Counted from the stretch's first letter, positions 43,463 to 52,899 are shown. The stretch: DNA of 64,000 nt from Halococcus saccharolyticus DSM 5350 (GCF_000336915.1 NZ_AOMD01000030.1:509-64508); one strand, 5' to 3'. Numbers and translations: made by a program. Notes: a model not told the origin generated them from the letters alone.

Positions 43463-44176
43463 ATGAGCAACCACCCACTTGAAGAAACACTGGTCATTGC
43501 TGCTCATACACAAATGCGCAACGAATTCAACGATATTCAGTCGATCGCCACCTCTGGAAAGGAAGAAAGTGAAGTAGGATTCGATATTACTGTTCCGGAG
43601 GTGAAACAACTCTGCCTACAGTATAAAAGACCGAAAATTTTGAAGACAGGAGGATATAAATTCAAAATCGACGAAACTCAACGAGATACCCTTCAAAAAT
43701 TCTCCAATAACGCTCCGTCGCAAATCAAAAGCAAGCATACCGACACTCTTGACAACCCATTTGTATATTATGCTTTTCCTTTGATTGAGGTTCATGAGCA
43801 CCTTCCGGTTACTCTTCAACGACTACTGCTGGTTGAAGTTGATGAAGTTAAGCCCAATACTTCCCTTATTTACGTTCCTGACCCTGGAAAACCGGTATTG
43901 ACAGCGGGGACTCCAAAACCGGATGTAGATCCTACCAGCGATCTTGATGCCCGGGTCAATGGAGAGAAGGAGCCCAATAGCATTGACTTGAGCGGCGTGT
44001 GGAGTTGGAGCGAATTTCGAGATGAGCTCACAAATTGCAGGATAGGACTTGGACTTAATGTACAGCCAAGTACTGAATATACGGAAGACGATCCCCACTA
44101 TCAAGGTCAGGCTACCGTCCCAGAGAATAGTGGGCCAACTACCACGATTATTGGAGACAGGCGATTCAAGATTTAG
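43463..44176 (+). CDS. Hypothetical protein, possibly nuclease-like, after hsdR
   Basis: 237 residues, no family recognised. The segment EVGFDITVPEVKQLCLQYKR (about 36-55) has Asp followed 12-14 residues later by Gln-x-Lys, a pattern seen in some PD-(D/E)XK folds. The middle contains NPFVYYAFPLIEVHEHLPVT and a Pro/Asp-rich loop. AT-rich codon use matches the rest of the element. It lies 66 bases after hsdR with its own TATA box, so it may be an accessory or second defence gene. The nuclease idea is tentative. Confidence 0.65.
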   Translation: MSNHPLEETLVIAAHTQMRNEFNDIQSIATSGKEESEVGFDITVPEVKQLCLQYKRPKILKTGGYKFKIDETQRDTLQKFSNNAPSQIKSKHTDTLDNPFVYYAFPLIEVHEHLPVTLQRLLLVEVDEVKPNTSLIYVPDPGKPVLTAGTPKPDVDPTSDLDARVNGEKEPNSIDLSGVWSWSEFRDELTNCRIGLGLNVQPSTEYTEDDPHYQGQATVPENSGPTTTIIGDRRFKI

Positions 44177-44764
44177 GGACCACTCTCAGGTATAGTACAT
44201 TGTTGACGGAGGGGTATTCTGCGATTCCATTGGTCTCTGGCAAACGGAGATTTATCATGAGAACTATTCTGTGGTCTAATTGCAGCACCCTTGAGGAAGA
44301 AACTCTATTATTAACCTCCGCCCGATAAGCGTAGGAAGCATATTTAATTCATCTGCTGTTAGGGAAGCATTGTGCTTCTCCTCATTTGATTCGTCTAGAG
44401 CCAGCTAATTTGCTGTGTATCGACGGAGGTTGGCTCCTGTGCTGTTTGACAATCAGCTAAGTAGTATGGATCGTTTTCACGTTGATCGTGCTTAGGAAGC
44501 AAGCTCCGTACACACAGAGTAAGGGTGAAAGAAACCGTCTCAGTGACCGTCGGTCAGACAGTGATAACAGATTCCGTCACCGATGTACGGTTCTTTCATC
44601 CTCTTACTACATTCCCGACAGGTTTGAAGACTCGCCTCTGGTTTCGATCGCTTGGTTTCTGCCATGGCATCATCCCCCCGATGGATACTGTCACTGGTGA
44701 GTATTAAACTCGCGGTAACATTCCATGGAGTCCTTTTAAAGAAGTTGAACAGTCAGGGTCTGGT
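44177..44764. other. Gene-free right end of the element
   Basis: No supported gene; short frames (44482-44700, 44525-44707) lack protein-like features. An imperfect hairpin between GGTGAAAGAAACCGT near 44525 and ACGGTTCTTTCATCC near 44587 is visible. Confidence 0.4.
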
Positions 44765-44965
44765 CTAAACCATACGGGTGGAAGCTGGAATCCACCGATC
44801 CGGATCCCACTCACTACGACTGATGCGATCTAACACACGACCGCTGTCAATGGCCTCGAAGATAATCTCGTCGTCGCGTTTCGCAACCACCTCCAACACC
44901 TCCTCGTCGGGTGTCGTGGTCGATTGGTACTGCTCTCCCGGTCGAACCTCGTCGAAGTGGGTCAT
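44765..44965 (-). CDS. Small conserved-looking hypothetical protein
   Basis: 66 residues, MTHFDEVRPGEQYQSTTTPD, EEVLEVVAKRDDEIIFEAID, SGRVLDRISRSEWDPDRWIP. A compact all-beta small protein rich in Asp, Glu and Val, as in short haloarchaeal proteins of unknown function. Composition is host-like and acidic, unlike the cargo around it. Last gene before the right att site. Confidence 0.65.
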   Translation of the reverse strand: MTHFDEVRPGEQYQSTTTPDEEVLEVVAKRDDEIIFEAIDSGRVLDRISRSEWDPDRWIPASTRMV

Positions 44966-45136
44966 TTTACTGACACCGAATGCGCTCCAACAGCGAGAGA
45001 AATAAATGTTAAGCGTGTCTCACTACCGGTCATTCCAATCAACATTGTTGAGTGGGTTATCACGGTGGGTTTTATGTTGATCGCGTACATCCAATCCAAG
45101 TGTAGAGGCGAGAAAATCGCCGTACGTGAGTCGGTT

Positions 45137-45210
45137 CGGTGGTGTAGTCCGGCCAATCATATTGCCCTCTCACGGCAATGACCAGGGTTCGAATCCCTGC
45201 CGGAGCACTT
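45137..45210 (+). repeat. attR: right 74-bp direct repeat (tRNA-Glu fragment)
   Basis: Identical to 29117-29190. As a tRNA it would start GGTTCGG against CCGGAGC, giving a G-G clash at pair 2 and a wobble at pair 4, so it is a truncated copy and not the functional gene. Confidence 0.9.
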
Positions 45211-45322
45211 TTCGAGCGAACAATTCGAGTGAAATAGCGTGTCGAGTCACTGCCGAGATGTGGCTCGACTATCGACTGCTGCGTGTTGCACTCGTCATAC
45301 CGAAGAAGCTTCTTCGACCGCT

Positions 45323-47113
45323 CTACTCGACAGTAACGCTCTTCGCGAGGTTCCGGGGTTTGTCGATCGACCGACCGAGGCGGGCGGCGGTGTGGTAGGC
45401 GAACAGTTGAAGCTGGACGTTGGCGAGCACCGCGGCGGTCCGGGGGTGGGTCTCGGGGATCGGGAGGACGTGATCGGCGTAGCGTTCGATGTCGGACTGC
45501 CCGTCGGTCACTGCGATCACTGGCGCGTTCCGAGCCTCGACCTCCTTGACGTTGCCCACCGTCTTCCGCGCGAGTTCGTCGTCGCCGGTCGCGATCGCGA
45601 TTACAGGGGTGTTCTCCGTGACCAGCGCGAGCGGGCCGTGTTTGAGCTCGCCCGCCGCGAACCCTTCTGCGTGGCGGTAGGTGATCTCCTTCAGCTTGAG
45701 CGCGCCTTCGAGCGCCACCGGATAGTTCAGCCCCCGACCGATGAAGAAGTAGCCCTCCGCGTCGAGATACTCCTCCGCGACGGCGGCCGCGGTCGAATCG
45801 TCGATCACGGCTTGCACCTCGCTCGGGAGATCCCGGAGTGCGCCGAGCGCGTCCCGATCGCCGCCGTTCGCGGTGGCGAGCGCGAACAGGTTGAGCGCCG
45901 CCAACTGGCTGGCGAACGTCTTCGAGGCCGCGACCCCGATCTCCGGGCCGGCCCGGATATAGATGACGTGATCGCACTCCCGCGAGACCGTCGACCCCAC
46001 CACGTTGGTCAGCGCGAGCGTGCGCGCGCCACGGCCTTTCGCTTCCCGGAGCGCGCTCAGGGTGTCGGCGGTCTCGCCGCTCTGAGTCACCCCGACCACG
46101 AGCGCCTCGCCCGCCGGCGGCGGCGAGGTGACGTACTCGCTCGCGAGGAACGCCTGGGCAGGGATCCCGGCGTCTTGGAACAGTTGCGCGCCATAGAGCG
46201 CAGCGTGATAGGAAGTGCCACACGCGACGAACTGGACCGCGGTGGGACGGGGCGGCTCGTCGAGTTCGTCGAGTTCGACGGTGCCGCCGAGCTCGTCGAC
46301 CCGGCCCCGAAGACACTGCCGGAGCGCCCGTGGCTGCTCGTGGATCTCCTTCAGCATGAAGTGGTCGTAGCCGCTCTTGCCCGTCTCCTCGGCGTCCCAC
46401 TCGACGGTGTGAACTGACTTGTCGACCGGCTCGCCAGCGAGCGTCGTCACCGACCAGCCCTCAGCGTTGATCCGGGCGACTTCGCCGTCGTCGAGATAGA
46501 TTACGCGGTCGGTGAACTCCCGGAACGCCGGAACGTCGCTCGCGAGGTAAGTCGCGTCGTCGCCGACGCCGAGCACGAGCGGCGAGTCCGCTCGGGCACA
46601 GTAGACCGCGTCGCCGCCGGCAAACACCGCGGCGATCGCGTAGCTCCCCTCGATCCGCTCCATCGCCGCACGGAACGCGTTTTCAGGGCTGGCCCCGTCG
46701 GCGAGCGCCGACTCGATCAGGTGGGGGACGACCTCGGTATCGGTGTCGCTCACGAACTCGTGGCCCGCCGCGACCAGCTCGTCCTTGATCGTCTGGAAGT
46801 TCTCGATGATCCCGTTGTGGATGACCGCGACCTGTCCCTCGCAGTCGGCGTGAGGGTGGGAGTTGCGGTCGCTCGGCGGGCCGTGGGTCGACCACCGGGT
46901 GTGACCGATTCCGACTGGCCCACCCAGATCAATGCCTTCGAGCGCCGCTTCGAGGTTCTCAAGTTCTCCCTCGCGTTTCTCGATGTCCACAGTCCCATTG
47001 GCGAGTGCGACGCCCGCCGAATCGTACCCTCGGTATTCGAGCTTCGAGAGGCCGTGCATCAGCACGTCGAGCGTTTCGTTGGGACGGCCGACGCAGCCGA
47101 CGATCCCACACAT
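45323..47113 (-). CDS. glmS: Glutamine-fructose-6-phosphate aminotransferase
   Basis: 596 residues. Converts fructose-6-phosphate and Gln to glucosamine-6-phosphate. The N-terminal glutaminase begins at the catalytic Cys (MCGIVGCVGRPNE) and includes IGHTRWSTHGPPSDRNSHPH. Two SIS sugar-isomerase domains follow: ACGTSYHAALYGAQLF, VTQSGETADTLSALREAKGR, and later GRGLNYPVALEGALKLKEI. The C-terminus ends IDKPRNLAKSVTVE, the conserved tail. Its start shares one base with the glmU stop. Confidence 0.95.
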   Translation of the reverse strand: MCGIVGCVGRPNETLDVLMHGLSKLEYRGYDSAGVALANGTVDIEKREGELENLEAALEGIDLGGPVGIGHTRWSTHGPPSDRNSHPHADCEGQVAVIHNGIIENFQTIKDELVAAGHEFVSDTDTEVVPHLIESALADGASPENAFRAAMERIEGSYAIAAVFAGGDAVYCARADSPLVLGVGDDATYLASDVPAFREFTDRVIYLDDGEVARINAEGWSVTTLAGEPVDKSVHTVEWDAEETGKSGYDHFMLKEIHEQPRALRQCLRGRVDELGGTVELDELDEPPRPTAVQFVACGTSYHAALYGAQLFQDAGIPAQAFLASEYVTSPPPAGEALVVGVTQSGETADTLSALREAKGRGARTLALTNVVGSTVSRECDHVIYIRAGPEIGVAASKTFASQLAALNLFALATANGGDRDALGALRDLPSEVQAVIDDSTAAAVAEEYLDAEGYFFIGRGLNYPVALEGALKLKEITYRHAEGFAAGELKHGPLALVTENTPVIAIATGDDELARKTVGNVKEVEARNAPVIAVTDGQSDIERYADHVLPIPETHPRTAAVLANVQLQLFAYHTAARLGRSIDKPRNLAKSVTVE

Positions 47114-48312
47114 CAGCCGAGCACCTCCGCGTCCGCCTCGATCCGACCGCTCGTACGGACTCCGGTGTGAAGCCGCGCGCCCGGACCGACGAGCGTCCCT
47201 GGCGCGAGCGTGACTGCCCCACCCGCGTGAACCCGGTCGGCAACCACTGCGCCGAGCGGCTGTTCTTCGTACACCTGGGTGTCGATCCGCACGTCGGCCG
47301 GGCCGCCGGGGACCGTGTTCGCCGCACCGAGCGTGACGTCCTGACCCGTCACGCAGTCCAGAATCGTGCTTCCGGGACCGATTCGGGTGTCGGTATCGAG
47401 CACGCTCCGTTCGACGGTGGCGTTCGCCTCCACCGTCACGTTGCGTCCGAGCGCGACGTCCGGGCCCACCACCGCGCCCGGACCGACTTCACAGTCCGGC
47501 CCGACCACGACCGGGGCCTGAAGCGTCGCGTCGTCGTGGACCAAGGCGCTGTCGTCGACCCAGACGCCCTGCTCGCGTGCGGGTTCGTCGACCCGGCCGC
47601 GTGCGAGGATCTCTCGGGTCACGGTCAGCAGGTCCCACGGGTAGGTGGCGTGTGGTGAGAGACCGTCGATCTGCACGCCGCGGACGGCCTCGCCCGCGTC
47701 GATCAGCCCCGCGAGCGTGTCGGGCAACTGGAGTTCGCCGTCCCGACGTTCGGTCGCCTCGATCGACTCGAAGATCGAAGTCCGGAACGCATAGACGCCC
47801 GAGTTGATCAGGCGGTAATCGTCCGAATCGGGTTTCTCGACGATCTCCTCGATCCGGCCCTCGTGGAGCGCGACCGCGCCGTAGTGGCGGGCGTCGCGAT
47901 GTTCGAGCACTCCAAGTGTCGCCGCGGCGTCGGGATGGGCTTCGAACTCCCCGATCACGTCCGTGACGAGCCCGGACTCGATCACCCGATCGCCGTTGAC
48001 CATGAGAAACGGCTCGTCGACGACCGACTGGGCTTCGAGCAGCGCGTGGCCGCTGCCGAGCTGTTTTTCCTGGGCGACGTACTGGAGCGGGATGTCGTCG
48101 TACGTCGGGCCGAAGTGTTCTTGGACGCGGTCACGCTTGTACCCGATCACGACCACGATCTCCTCGATCCCGGCGTCGATCAGCGCGTCGAAGACGTACT
48201 CCAACACCGGTCTGTTCGCCGCGGGGAGCATCGGTTTGGGGCGGTTGTGCGTCAGAGGGCGCAGCCGGTTTCCTTCGCCGGCCGCGAGGACGACGGCTGT
48301 ACGGAGACTCAT
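47113..48312 (-). CDS. glmU: Bifunctional sugar-1-phosphate nucleotidylyl/acetyltransferase (GlmU-like)
   Basis: 399 residues. The N-terminal nucleotidyltransferase carries VVLAAGEGNRLRPLTHNRPK (G-x-G-x-R-x-x-P-x-T-x..K) and LMVNGDRVI with the metal Asp. The C-terminal left-handed beta-helix hexapeptides (GPDCEVGPGAVVGPDVALGR) make an acyltransferase-type trimer domain. With GlmS it would yield UDP-GlcNAc for glycoproteins and surface glycans. ATG 48312 is used; the frame is open to 48390. Confidence 0.9.
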   Translation of the reverse strand: MSLRTAVVLAAGEGNRLRPLTHNRPKPMLPAANRPVLEYVFDALIDAGIEEIVVVIGYKRDRVQEHFGPTYDDIPLQYVAQEKQLGSGHALLEAQSVVDEPFLMVNGDRVIESGLVTDVIGEFEAHPDAAATLGVLEHRDARHYGAVALHEGRIEEIVEKPDSDDYRLINSGVYAFRTSIFESIEATERRDGELQLPDTLAGLIDAGEAVRGVQIDGLSPHATYPWDLLTVTREILARGRVDEPAREQGVWVDDSALVHDDATLQAPVVVGPDCEVGPGAVVGPDVALGRNVTVEANATVERSVLDTDTRIGPGSTILDCVTGQDVTLGAANTVPGGPADVRIDTQVYEEQPLGAVVADRVHAGGAVTLAPGTLVGPGARLHTGVRTSGRIEADAEVLG

Positions 48313-48507
48313 TACTCGCCCATCTACGTCGAGTGATTTCAACGTTCTGCATGCTTCACTTCTATTGTGGGCGTTTGCAACGTTGAACAACCGTTTATTA
48401 CCGTTTCAGTCGGATACGAGCAAAACGGCGTTCCGTCTCAAACTCGTCGTTCTCACGTCGTTCTCGTGCGGTTCTCCTCATTTACCGTCGCGTCGTCGAC
48501 GGCGACG

Positions 48508-48515
48508 TTTTTACG
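48508..48515 (+). promoter_or_regulatory. TATA box of the flippase gene
   Basis: TTTTTACG about 30 bases before the GTG at 48542. It supports this GTG as the start rather than the much longer upstream frame that overlaps glmU. Confidence 0.5.
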
Positions 48516-48541
48516 TACTGCCCGGAAACTCCCGCCGACAC

Positions 48542-50059
48542 GTGTCTCTCCAAAGTGTCGTGCAGCGCCTCCGGCGCGCACTCCGGCCGGGCGGCAGTCT
48601 CGCCGAACGCGCTGTCACGGGCGGTGTCTGGGTCGCGCTCACGAACGTCGTCGACCGCGCGCTCCAGCTCGGGATGGTGCTGCTCGTCGCGGGGCTCATC
48701 GGTCCCGATTCTTACGGCGTGATGGCGCTCGCGCTGGTGGTGATGAGCGGGCTGACCAAACTCTCACGCCTCGGGATCGACGCCGCGCTGATTCAGCGTG
48801 AGGAAGCGGATGTCGACGCGTATCTCGACACGGCGTGGGTGATGCAGAACGCTCGAAGCCTCCTCATCGCGGCTGTCCTGTTCGCGAGCGCGCCGATCGT
48901 GGCGTCCCCGCTCGTCTTCGACGAGCCACAACTCACGGGCGTCCTCCGAGTGCTCGCGCTCTCGCCGGTGCTCTCTGGGCTCCAGAACCCTGCGCTGCTC
49001 TACCTGAAGAAAGACCTCCGGTTCGACAAGCAGTTCGTCTACACTCTCTCGGGCACAGTGCTGTACGTCACGGTGGCGGTGAGCTACGCGTTCGCCACCC
49101 GGTCGGTGTGGGCGCTCGTGTTCGGACTGGTCGCGAGCGACGCCGCGCGGCTCGTCGTCTCGTATCTGATCGTCGACTATCGGCCGTGGCCCCGGTTCGA
49201 CCTCGATCACGCGCGCGAACTGTTCGGCTACGGCAAGTGGATCTTCGCCTCGGGCGTCGTTTTGTTTCTCATCATGGAGGGTGACGACGCCTTCGTGGGG
49301 TGGTATCTCGGGACGGCGGTCGTCGGTCTCTACCAGCTCGCCTACCGAGTCTCGAACGCGCCCGCGACCGAAGTGACCCAGACGATTTCGAGTGTGGTCT
49401 TTCCGACCTACGCGAAACTCCAGAGCGAGGACCAGCGCCTCCGTGATGGGTTCTATAAAACTGTGCAGCTCACCACGTTCGTCTCCTTTCCTGTCGCAGT
49501 GGGGATCGCCGCGATCGCGCCGACGTTCGTCGACGCCTTCCTCACCGAGGAGTGGGGACCGATGGTGCCGATGATCCAGCTGCTTGCAGCCTGGGGACTC
49601 CTCCGTTCGCTCGGCGCGACCACCGGCCCGCTGTTCCAGGCCGTGGGCCGGCCCGACTTCGCCACCAAGATCCAGTTCGGCAAGCTCGTCCTGATCGCGG
49701 CGTTCATCTATCCCGCAACCGCGGCGTACGGCGCGGTCGGGACCGCACTCGTGATCGTCGGCAACTCGCTGCTCTTCTCCGAGCCGGTGTCGTCGTACCT
49801 CGCGGTCCGGGTGGTCGAGGGCAGCTACGTCGAACTTCTCCGGTTGCTCGCGTACCCTGCGCTCGCGAGCGCCGTCATGGGCGGCGCGGTCCTCGGCCTT
49901 CGGGAATCGCTCGTCGTCGGATCGGCCGTGCTCGAACTCGTCGTCTTGGTCGTCGCGGGCGTCGCGGTCTACACCGCGCTCGTGCTCGGTCTCGAACGCT
50001 ACTCGGGCTACGACAGCGTCAGCCTCTGTCGTCGGATGGTCGAAACCGTCATCGCCTGA
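48542..50059 (+). CDS. Lipid-linked oligosaccharide flippase (MATE/MOP superfamily, Wzx-like)
   Basis: 505 residues from GTG. About 12-14 helices in two homologous halves; the start GVWVALTNVVDRALQLGMVL then LLVAGLIGPDSYGVMALALV matches polysaccharide exporters of the MOP superfamily, as do RLGIDAALIQREEADVDAYL and VTQTISSVVFPTYAKLQSED. It would move lipid-linked glycans across the membrane for S-layer or wall glycosylation. Divergent from glmU-glmS with 229 bases between, a sensible functional neighbour. Confidence 0.9.
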   Translation: MSLQSVVQRLRRALRPGGSLAERAVTGGVWVALTNVVDRALQLGMVLLVAGLIGPDSYGVMALALVVMSGLTKLSRLGIDAALIQREEADVDAYLDTAWVMQNARSLLIAAVLFASAPIVASPLVFDEPQLTGVLRVLALSPVLSGLQNPALLYLKKDLRFDKQFVYTLSGTVLYVTVAVSYAFATRSVWALVFGLVASDAARLVVSYLIVDYRPWPRFDLDHARELFGYGKWIFASGVVLFLIMEGDDAFVGWYLGTAVVGLYQLAYRVSNAPATEVTQTISSVVFPTYAKLQSEDQRLRDGFYKTVQLTTFVSFPVAVGIAAIAPTFVDAFLTEEWGPMVPMIQLLAAWGLLRSLGATTGPLFQAVGRPDFATKIQFGKLVLIAAFIYPATAAYGAVGTALVIVGNSLLFSEPVSSYLAVRVVEGSYVELLRLLAYPALASAVMGGAVLGLRESLVVGSAVLELVVLVVAGVAVYTALVLGLERYSGYDSVSLCRRMVETVIA

Positions 50060-50139
50060 ACGCCGACCGATCCGATCGGTCGATCGACTCCCCGCCGACG
50101 AATCACAACTGGTGTGTGTGGTCCGCCCCTCGAAACTCC

Positions 50140-51537
50140 ATGTCCATCCTCGACGACGCACGGGCCGTCATCGCCAACGGTCCCGTCTGCGATGCCTGTC
50201 TCGGTCGCGTCTTCGCCGATCGGAGTTTCGGTCTCACGAACGATGAGCGCGGCCACGCCCTCCGGGTCGCGAGCGCGCTCGATACTGACGAACCGTTCGA
50301 ATCCTCGGAGGGGCCGGACGCGTGCTGGGTCTGTGAGGGCGAATGTGGCCGGTACGACGCGTTGGCCGAGCGCGCGGTCGACGCCCTCGACGGAATCGAG
50401 TTCGCGACCTACCAAGTCGGGACACGCGTTCCGCCACTGATCGAGGAGAACGATCGGCTGCTTCGCGAGGACAGTGGCTTGCCCGCCGACACGGGCGAGT
50501 CGTTCAAGTCCGCCCTCAATCGCGAGGTCGGCAAGCGGGTGGGTGAACGTACGGATACCGAGGTCGACTTCGAGCGTCCGGACGTGCTCGCGCTCGTCAA
50601 CCTCGAACGTGGCGACGTGGACGCACAGATCAATCCCGCGTTCGTCTACGGTCGGTATCGCAAGCTCGACCGCGACATCCCCCAGACCGAGTGGCCCTGC
50701 CGTGAGTGCGGCGGCGGTGGCACCCAGCTCGCCGCCGATGGCGGCACCGAGCCCTGTGATTACTGTGGCGGCAGCGGGTACCTCTACGACGAGAGCGTCG
50801 AGGAGCTGACCGCACCCGTCGTCGAGGACGCGATGGACGGCGCGGATGCGGTGTTCCACGGCGCTGGCCGCGAGGACGTCGACGCGCGCATGCTCGGTAC
50901 CGGTCGCCCGTTCGTGATCGAGGTCAAGGAGCCCCACCAACGCGCGATCGACACGGCCGATCTCGAAGCTGCAATCAACGACTTCGCCGACGATACGGTC
51001 GAAGTCGAGGGCCTCCGGCGCGCGACCCACGAGATGGTCGAGCGCGTGAAGGAACACGACGCCCACAAGACCTACTCGATGGCCGTTGAGTTCACCGATC
51101 CCGTCACCGAATCGGAGTTCACGGACGCGCTCGCCGCTCTCGACGGCGCGACGATCGATCAGCACACCCCAGAACGCGTCGACCACCGCCGGGCGAGTCG
51201 CACCCGCGAGCGCACGGTGTACGAGATCGACGGCGAGCTCGAACCCGACCGCACCGGCGACGACGAGGATGGCGCACGTCACGCAACGGTCGAACTCCGT
51301 GGCGAGGGTGGACTCTACGTCAAGGAACTCGTGAGCGGCGACGACGACCGGACGGAGCCAAGCCTCGCGGGGCTGCTCGGGATCGACGCCACCGTCACGG
51401 CGCTTGACGTCCTCGCGGTCGAGGGCGAGGACGAACCGTTCGCGACGGCCGAGTACGTGATCGGCGCGGACGGAGACGAACCCGACGCGGACGAGCACAC
51501 GAACGGCGGCGAAAGCGACTCTCGGCGGAACGGTTAA
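50140..51537 (+). CDS. pus10: tRNA pseudouridine synthase Pus10
   Basis: 465 residues. Archaeal Pus10 makes pseudouridine 54/55 in tRNA. The N-terminal zinc-binding Cys pairs are VCDACLGRVF and CWVCEGECG. A second zinc element WPCRECGGGGTQ with CDYCGGSGYLYDESVEELT sits in the middle. The catalytic domain shows GREDVDARMLGTGRPFVIEV, with the catalytic Asp in EDVDARMLG, and ends with the RVDHRRASRTRERTVYEI and GGLYVKELVSGDD strands. The ATG at 50140 begins the zinc domain. Confidence 0.9.
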   Translation: MSILDDARAVIANGPVCDACLGRVFADRSFGLTNDERGHALRVASALDTDEPFESSEGPDACWVCEGECGRYDALAERAVDALDGIEFATYQVGTRVPPLIEENDRLLREDSGLPADTGESFKSALNREVGKRVGERTDTEVDFERPDVLALVNLERGDVDAQINPAFVYGRYRKLDRDIPQTEWPCRECGGGGTQLAADGGTEPCDYCGGSGYLYDESVEELTAPVVEDAMDGADAVFHGAGREDVDARMLGTGRPFVIEVKEPHQRAIDTADLEAAINDFADDTVEVEGLRRATHEMVERVKEHDAHKTYSMAVEFTDPVTESEFTDALAALDGATIDQHTPERVDHRRASRTRERTVYEIDGELEPDRTGDDEDGARHATVELRGEGGLYVKELVSGDDDRTEPSLAGLLGIDATVTALDVLAVEGEDEPFATAEYVIGADGDEPDADEHTNGGESDSRRNG

Positions 51538-51574
51538 GCACGCTCGTACCGTGGCGCGTGTGGGGTGTCAACTC

Positions 51575-51715
51575 ATGTGTCATCACAGGAGTACGGAGTA
51601 CGTTCGGCTGTACGAGGACACCGAGGAGCGCGAGGACGAGGCGATGCCCGAATGGGCCGACGAACCCGACGAGGAGACCGAAGACGAACCGCTCGCGCCG
51701 GGTGCGGCCGACTGA
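51575..51715 (+). CDS. Small acidic protein
   Basis: 46 residues, below the size of usual callers: MCHHRSTEYVRLYEDTEERE, DEAMPEWADEPDEETEDEPL, APGAAD. A Cys-His-His start and a very acidic tail (about 40 percent Asp plus Glu) are typical of conserved short haloarchaeal proteins. 37 bases after pus10. Function unknown. Confidence 0.6.
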   Translation: MCHHRSTEYVRLYEDTEEREDEAMPEWADEPDEETEDEPLAPGAAD

Positions 51716-51818
51716 ACCACCACACCGACACTCCACATTTTTCGACCGTCGAGCGCTCGATCAGCGCTGGTGATCGGGGAAGGCCGACGTTTATCACTGT
51801 GGCTCGTCTCGCTCGGCC

Positions 51819-52181
51819 ATGATTCAGTGGCGACGGATCGACCACGTCCAGGTTACGATTCCACCGGACTCGATCGACGCAGCCCGCGAGTTCTACGGTG
51901 ACGTGCTCGGGTTGACGCCGATCGAGCAACCCGACTCGTTCGGCGACACCGATACCACATGGTATCGCGCGGGCGACGTCGAGATCCATCTCGGCGTCGA
52001 GGATACCGACGAGCGATCCCGGCGACATCCTGCGTTCGAGGTAGGGAATGTCGCCGCCGCGCGTGAACGGCTCGAAGCCCACGGCGTCGAGACGGTCGAC
52101 GAACCGCCGATCCCCGGCCGCGATCGATTCACGTTTCGCGATCCGTTCGGTAACCGGATCGAACTCCTCGAACGGGCCTGA
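51819..52181 (+). CDS. VOC family (glyoxalase-fold) protein
   Basis: 120 residues. RRIDHVQVTIPPDSIDAARE then FYGDVLGL supplies the first metal His and the helix; HLGVEDTDERSR and the end RDPFGNRIELLERA supplies the last-strand Glu. This is the normal ligand pattern of a metal-dependent VOC dimer. Substrate unknown. Confidence 0.85.
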   Translation: MIQWRRIDHVQVTIPPDSIDAAREFYGDVLGLTPIEQPDSFGDTDTTWYRAGDVEIHLGVEDTDERSRRHPAFEVGNVAAARERLEAHGVETVDEPPIPGRDRFTFRDPFGNRIELLERA

Positions 52182-52227
52182 CCGCCCGGGCGAAAGACGC
52201 TTTTCGCCGCCGCTCGGGATCGGGTGC

Positions 52228-52899
52228 ATGGAGCGTTCGTTCGGCGTCGACGAGGCCGGTCGCGGGCCCGTGCTCGGCTCGCTGTTCGTGGCGTGTGTCC
52301 GCGCCGACCCCGCAGCGCTCCCTGCGGGCATCGACGACTCGAAGCGGCTCTCGCCCGCGCGCCGTGAGACCATCGCTGGCGAGCTCCGAGACGACGACCG
52401 AATCTCGATCGCGACTCGCGAGGTCACGCCGTCCGAAATCGACGCGCCCGACACCGACCTCAACGCGCTCACGATCGCAGCGGCCGGAGCCGCCATCGAC
52501 GGCGTGGTGAGCGTCGGGGCTGACGCCGAAGCGGCAGCCGACCGGATGGCCGGCGTGATCGACGCCTGCGATACCGATGCGGAGCGATTCGGGCGGCGCG
52601 TCCGCGAAGCCACGACCGCCGACGTCGCGATCACGGCCGAACACGGCGCTGACGAGGAGTACGACCTCGTCGGTGCGGCGAGCGTCGTCGCCAAGGTCGC
52701 TCGCGACGCGCATATCGCCGATCTCGCCGACGAGCACGGTTCCGTAGGGAGTGGCTACCCGAGCGACCCGACCACCCGTGACTTTCTCGCCAGGTACGTC
52801 CACGAGCACGGCGACCTCCCGCCGTTCGCGCGCCGGTCGTGGAAGACGAGCCGCGAGGCGCTCGCCGCCGCCGAACAGTCGGCGCTCGCTGAGTTCTGA
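52228..52899 (+). CDS. rnhB: Ribonuclease HII
   Basis: 223 residues. Cleaves RNA in RNA-DNA hybrids. The catalytic residues are visible: Asp-Glu in FGVDEAGRGPVLGSL, the DDSKRLSPARRE segment, and the third Asp region YDLVGAASVVAKVARDAHI. GSGYPSDPTTRDFLARY is the late conserved loop. ATG 52228 is two residues before the strand carrying the DEAGRG motif. Confidence 0.95.
   Translation: MERSFGVDEAGRGPVLGSLFVACVRADPAALPAGIDDSKRLSPARRETIAGELRDDDRISIATREVTPSEIDAPDTDLNALTIAAAGAAIDGVVSVGADAEAAADRMAGVIDACDTDAERFGRRVREATTADVAITAEHGADEEYDLVGAASVVAKVARDAHIADLADEHGSVGSGYPSDPTTRDFLARYVHEHGDLPPFARRSWKTSREALAAAEQSALAEF

Larger units (their letters stand above)
29117..45210 (+). mobile_element. tRNA-Glu-integrated element carrying a type I restriction system
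   Basis: A 74-bp perfect direct repeat (29117-29190 and 45137-45210) bounds 16,020 bp per repeat unit. It covers nearly all of tRNA-Glu plus three bases after it. The left copy completes a fully paired tRNA; the right copy is preceded by GGTT instead of GCTC and so has a broken acceptor stem. A tyrosine recombinase is the first gene inside. The cargo has visibly lower GC and more AT-ending codons than the flanking chromosome. No capsid genes or recognised replication initiator are seen, so it is best described as an integrative element or defence island rather than a provirus. Confidence 0.9.

Noticed and set aside
45133-45207. Second complete tRNA-Glu gene
   Set aside because: The acceptor 5' strand reads GGTTCGG and mispairs with CCGGAGC (G-G at the second pair). 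The identity to the first tRNA begins only at base 5 and ends just after the gene, as expected of an att repeat.
50008-51498. 496-codon minus-strand frame opposite pus10
   Set aside because: It is the antisense shadow of a high-GC gene; pus10 has clear zinc and catalytic motifs.
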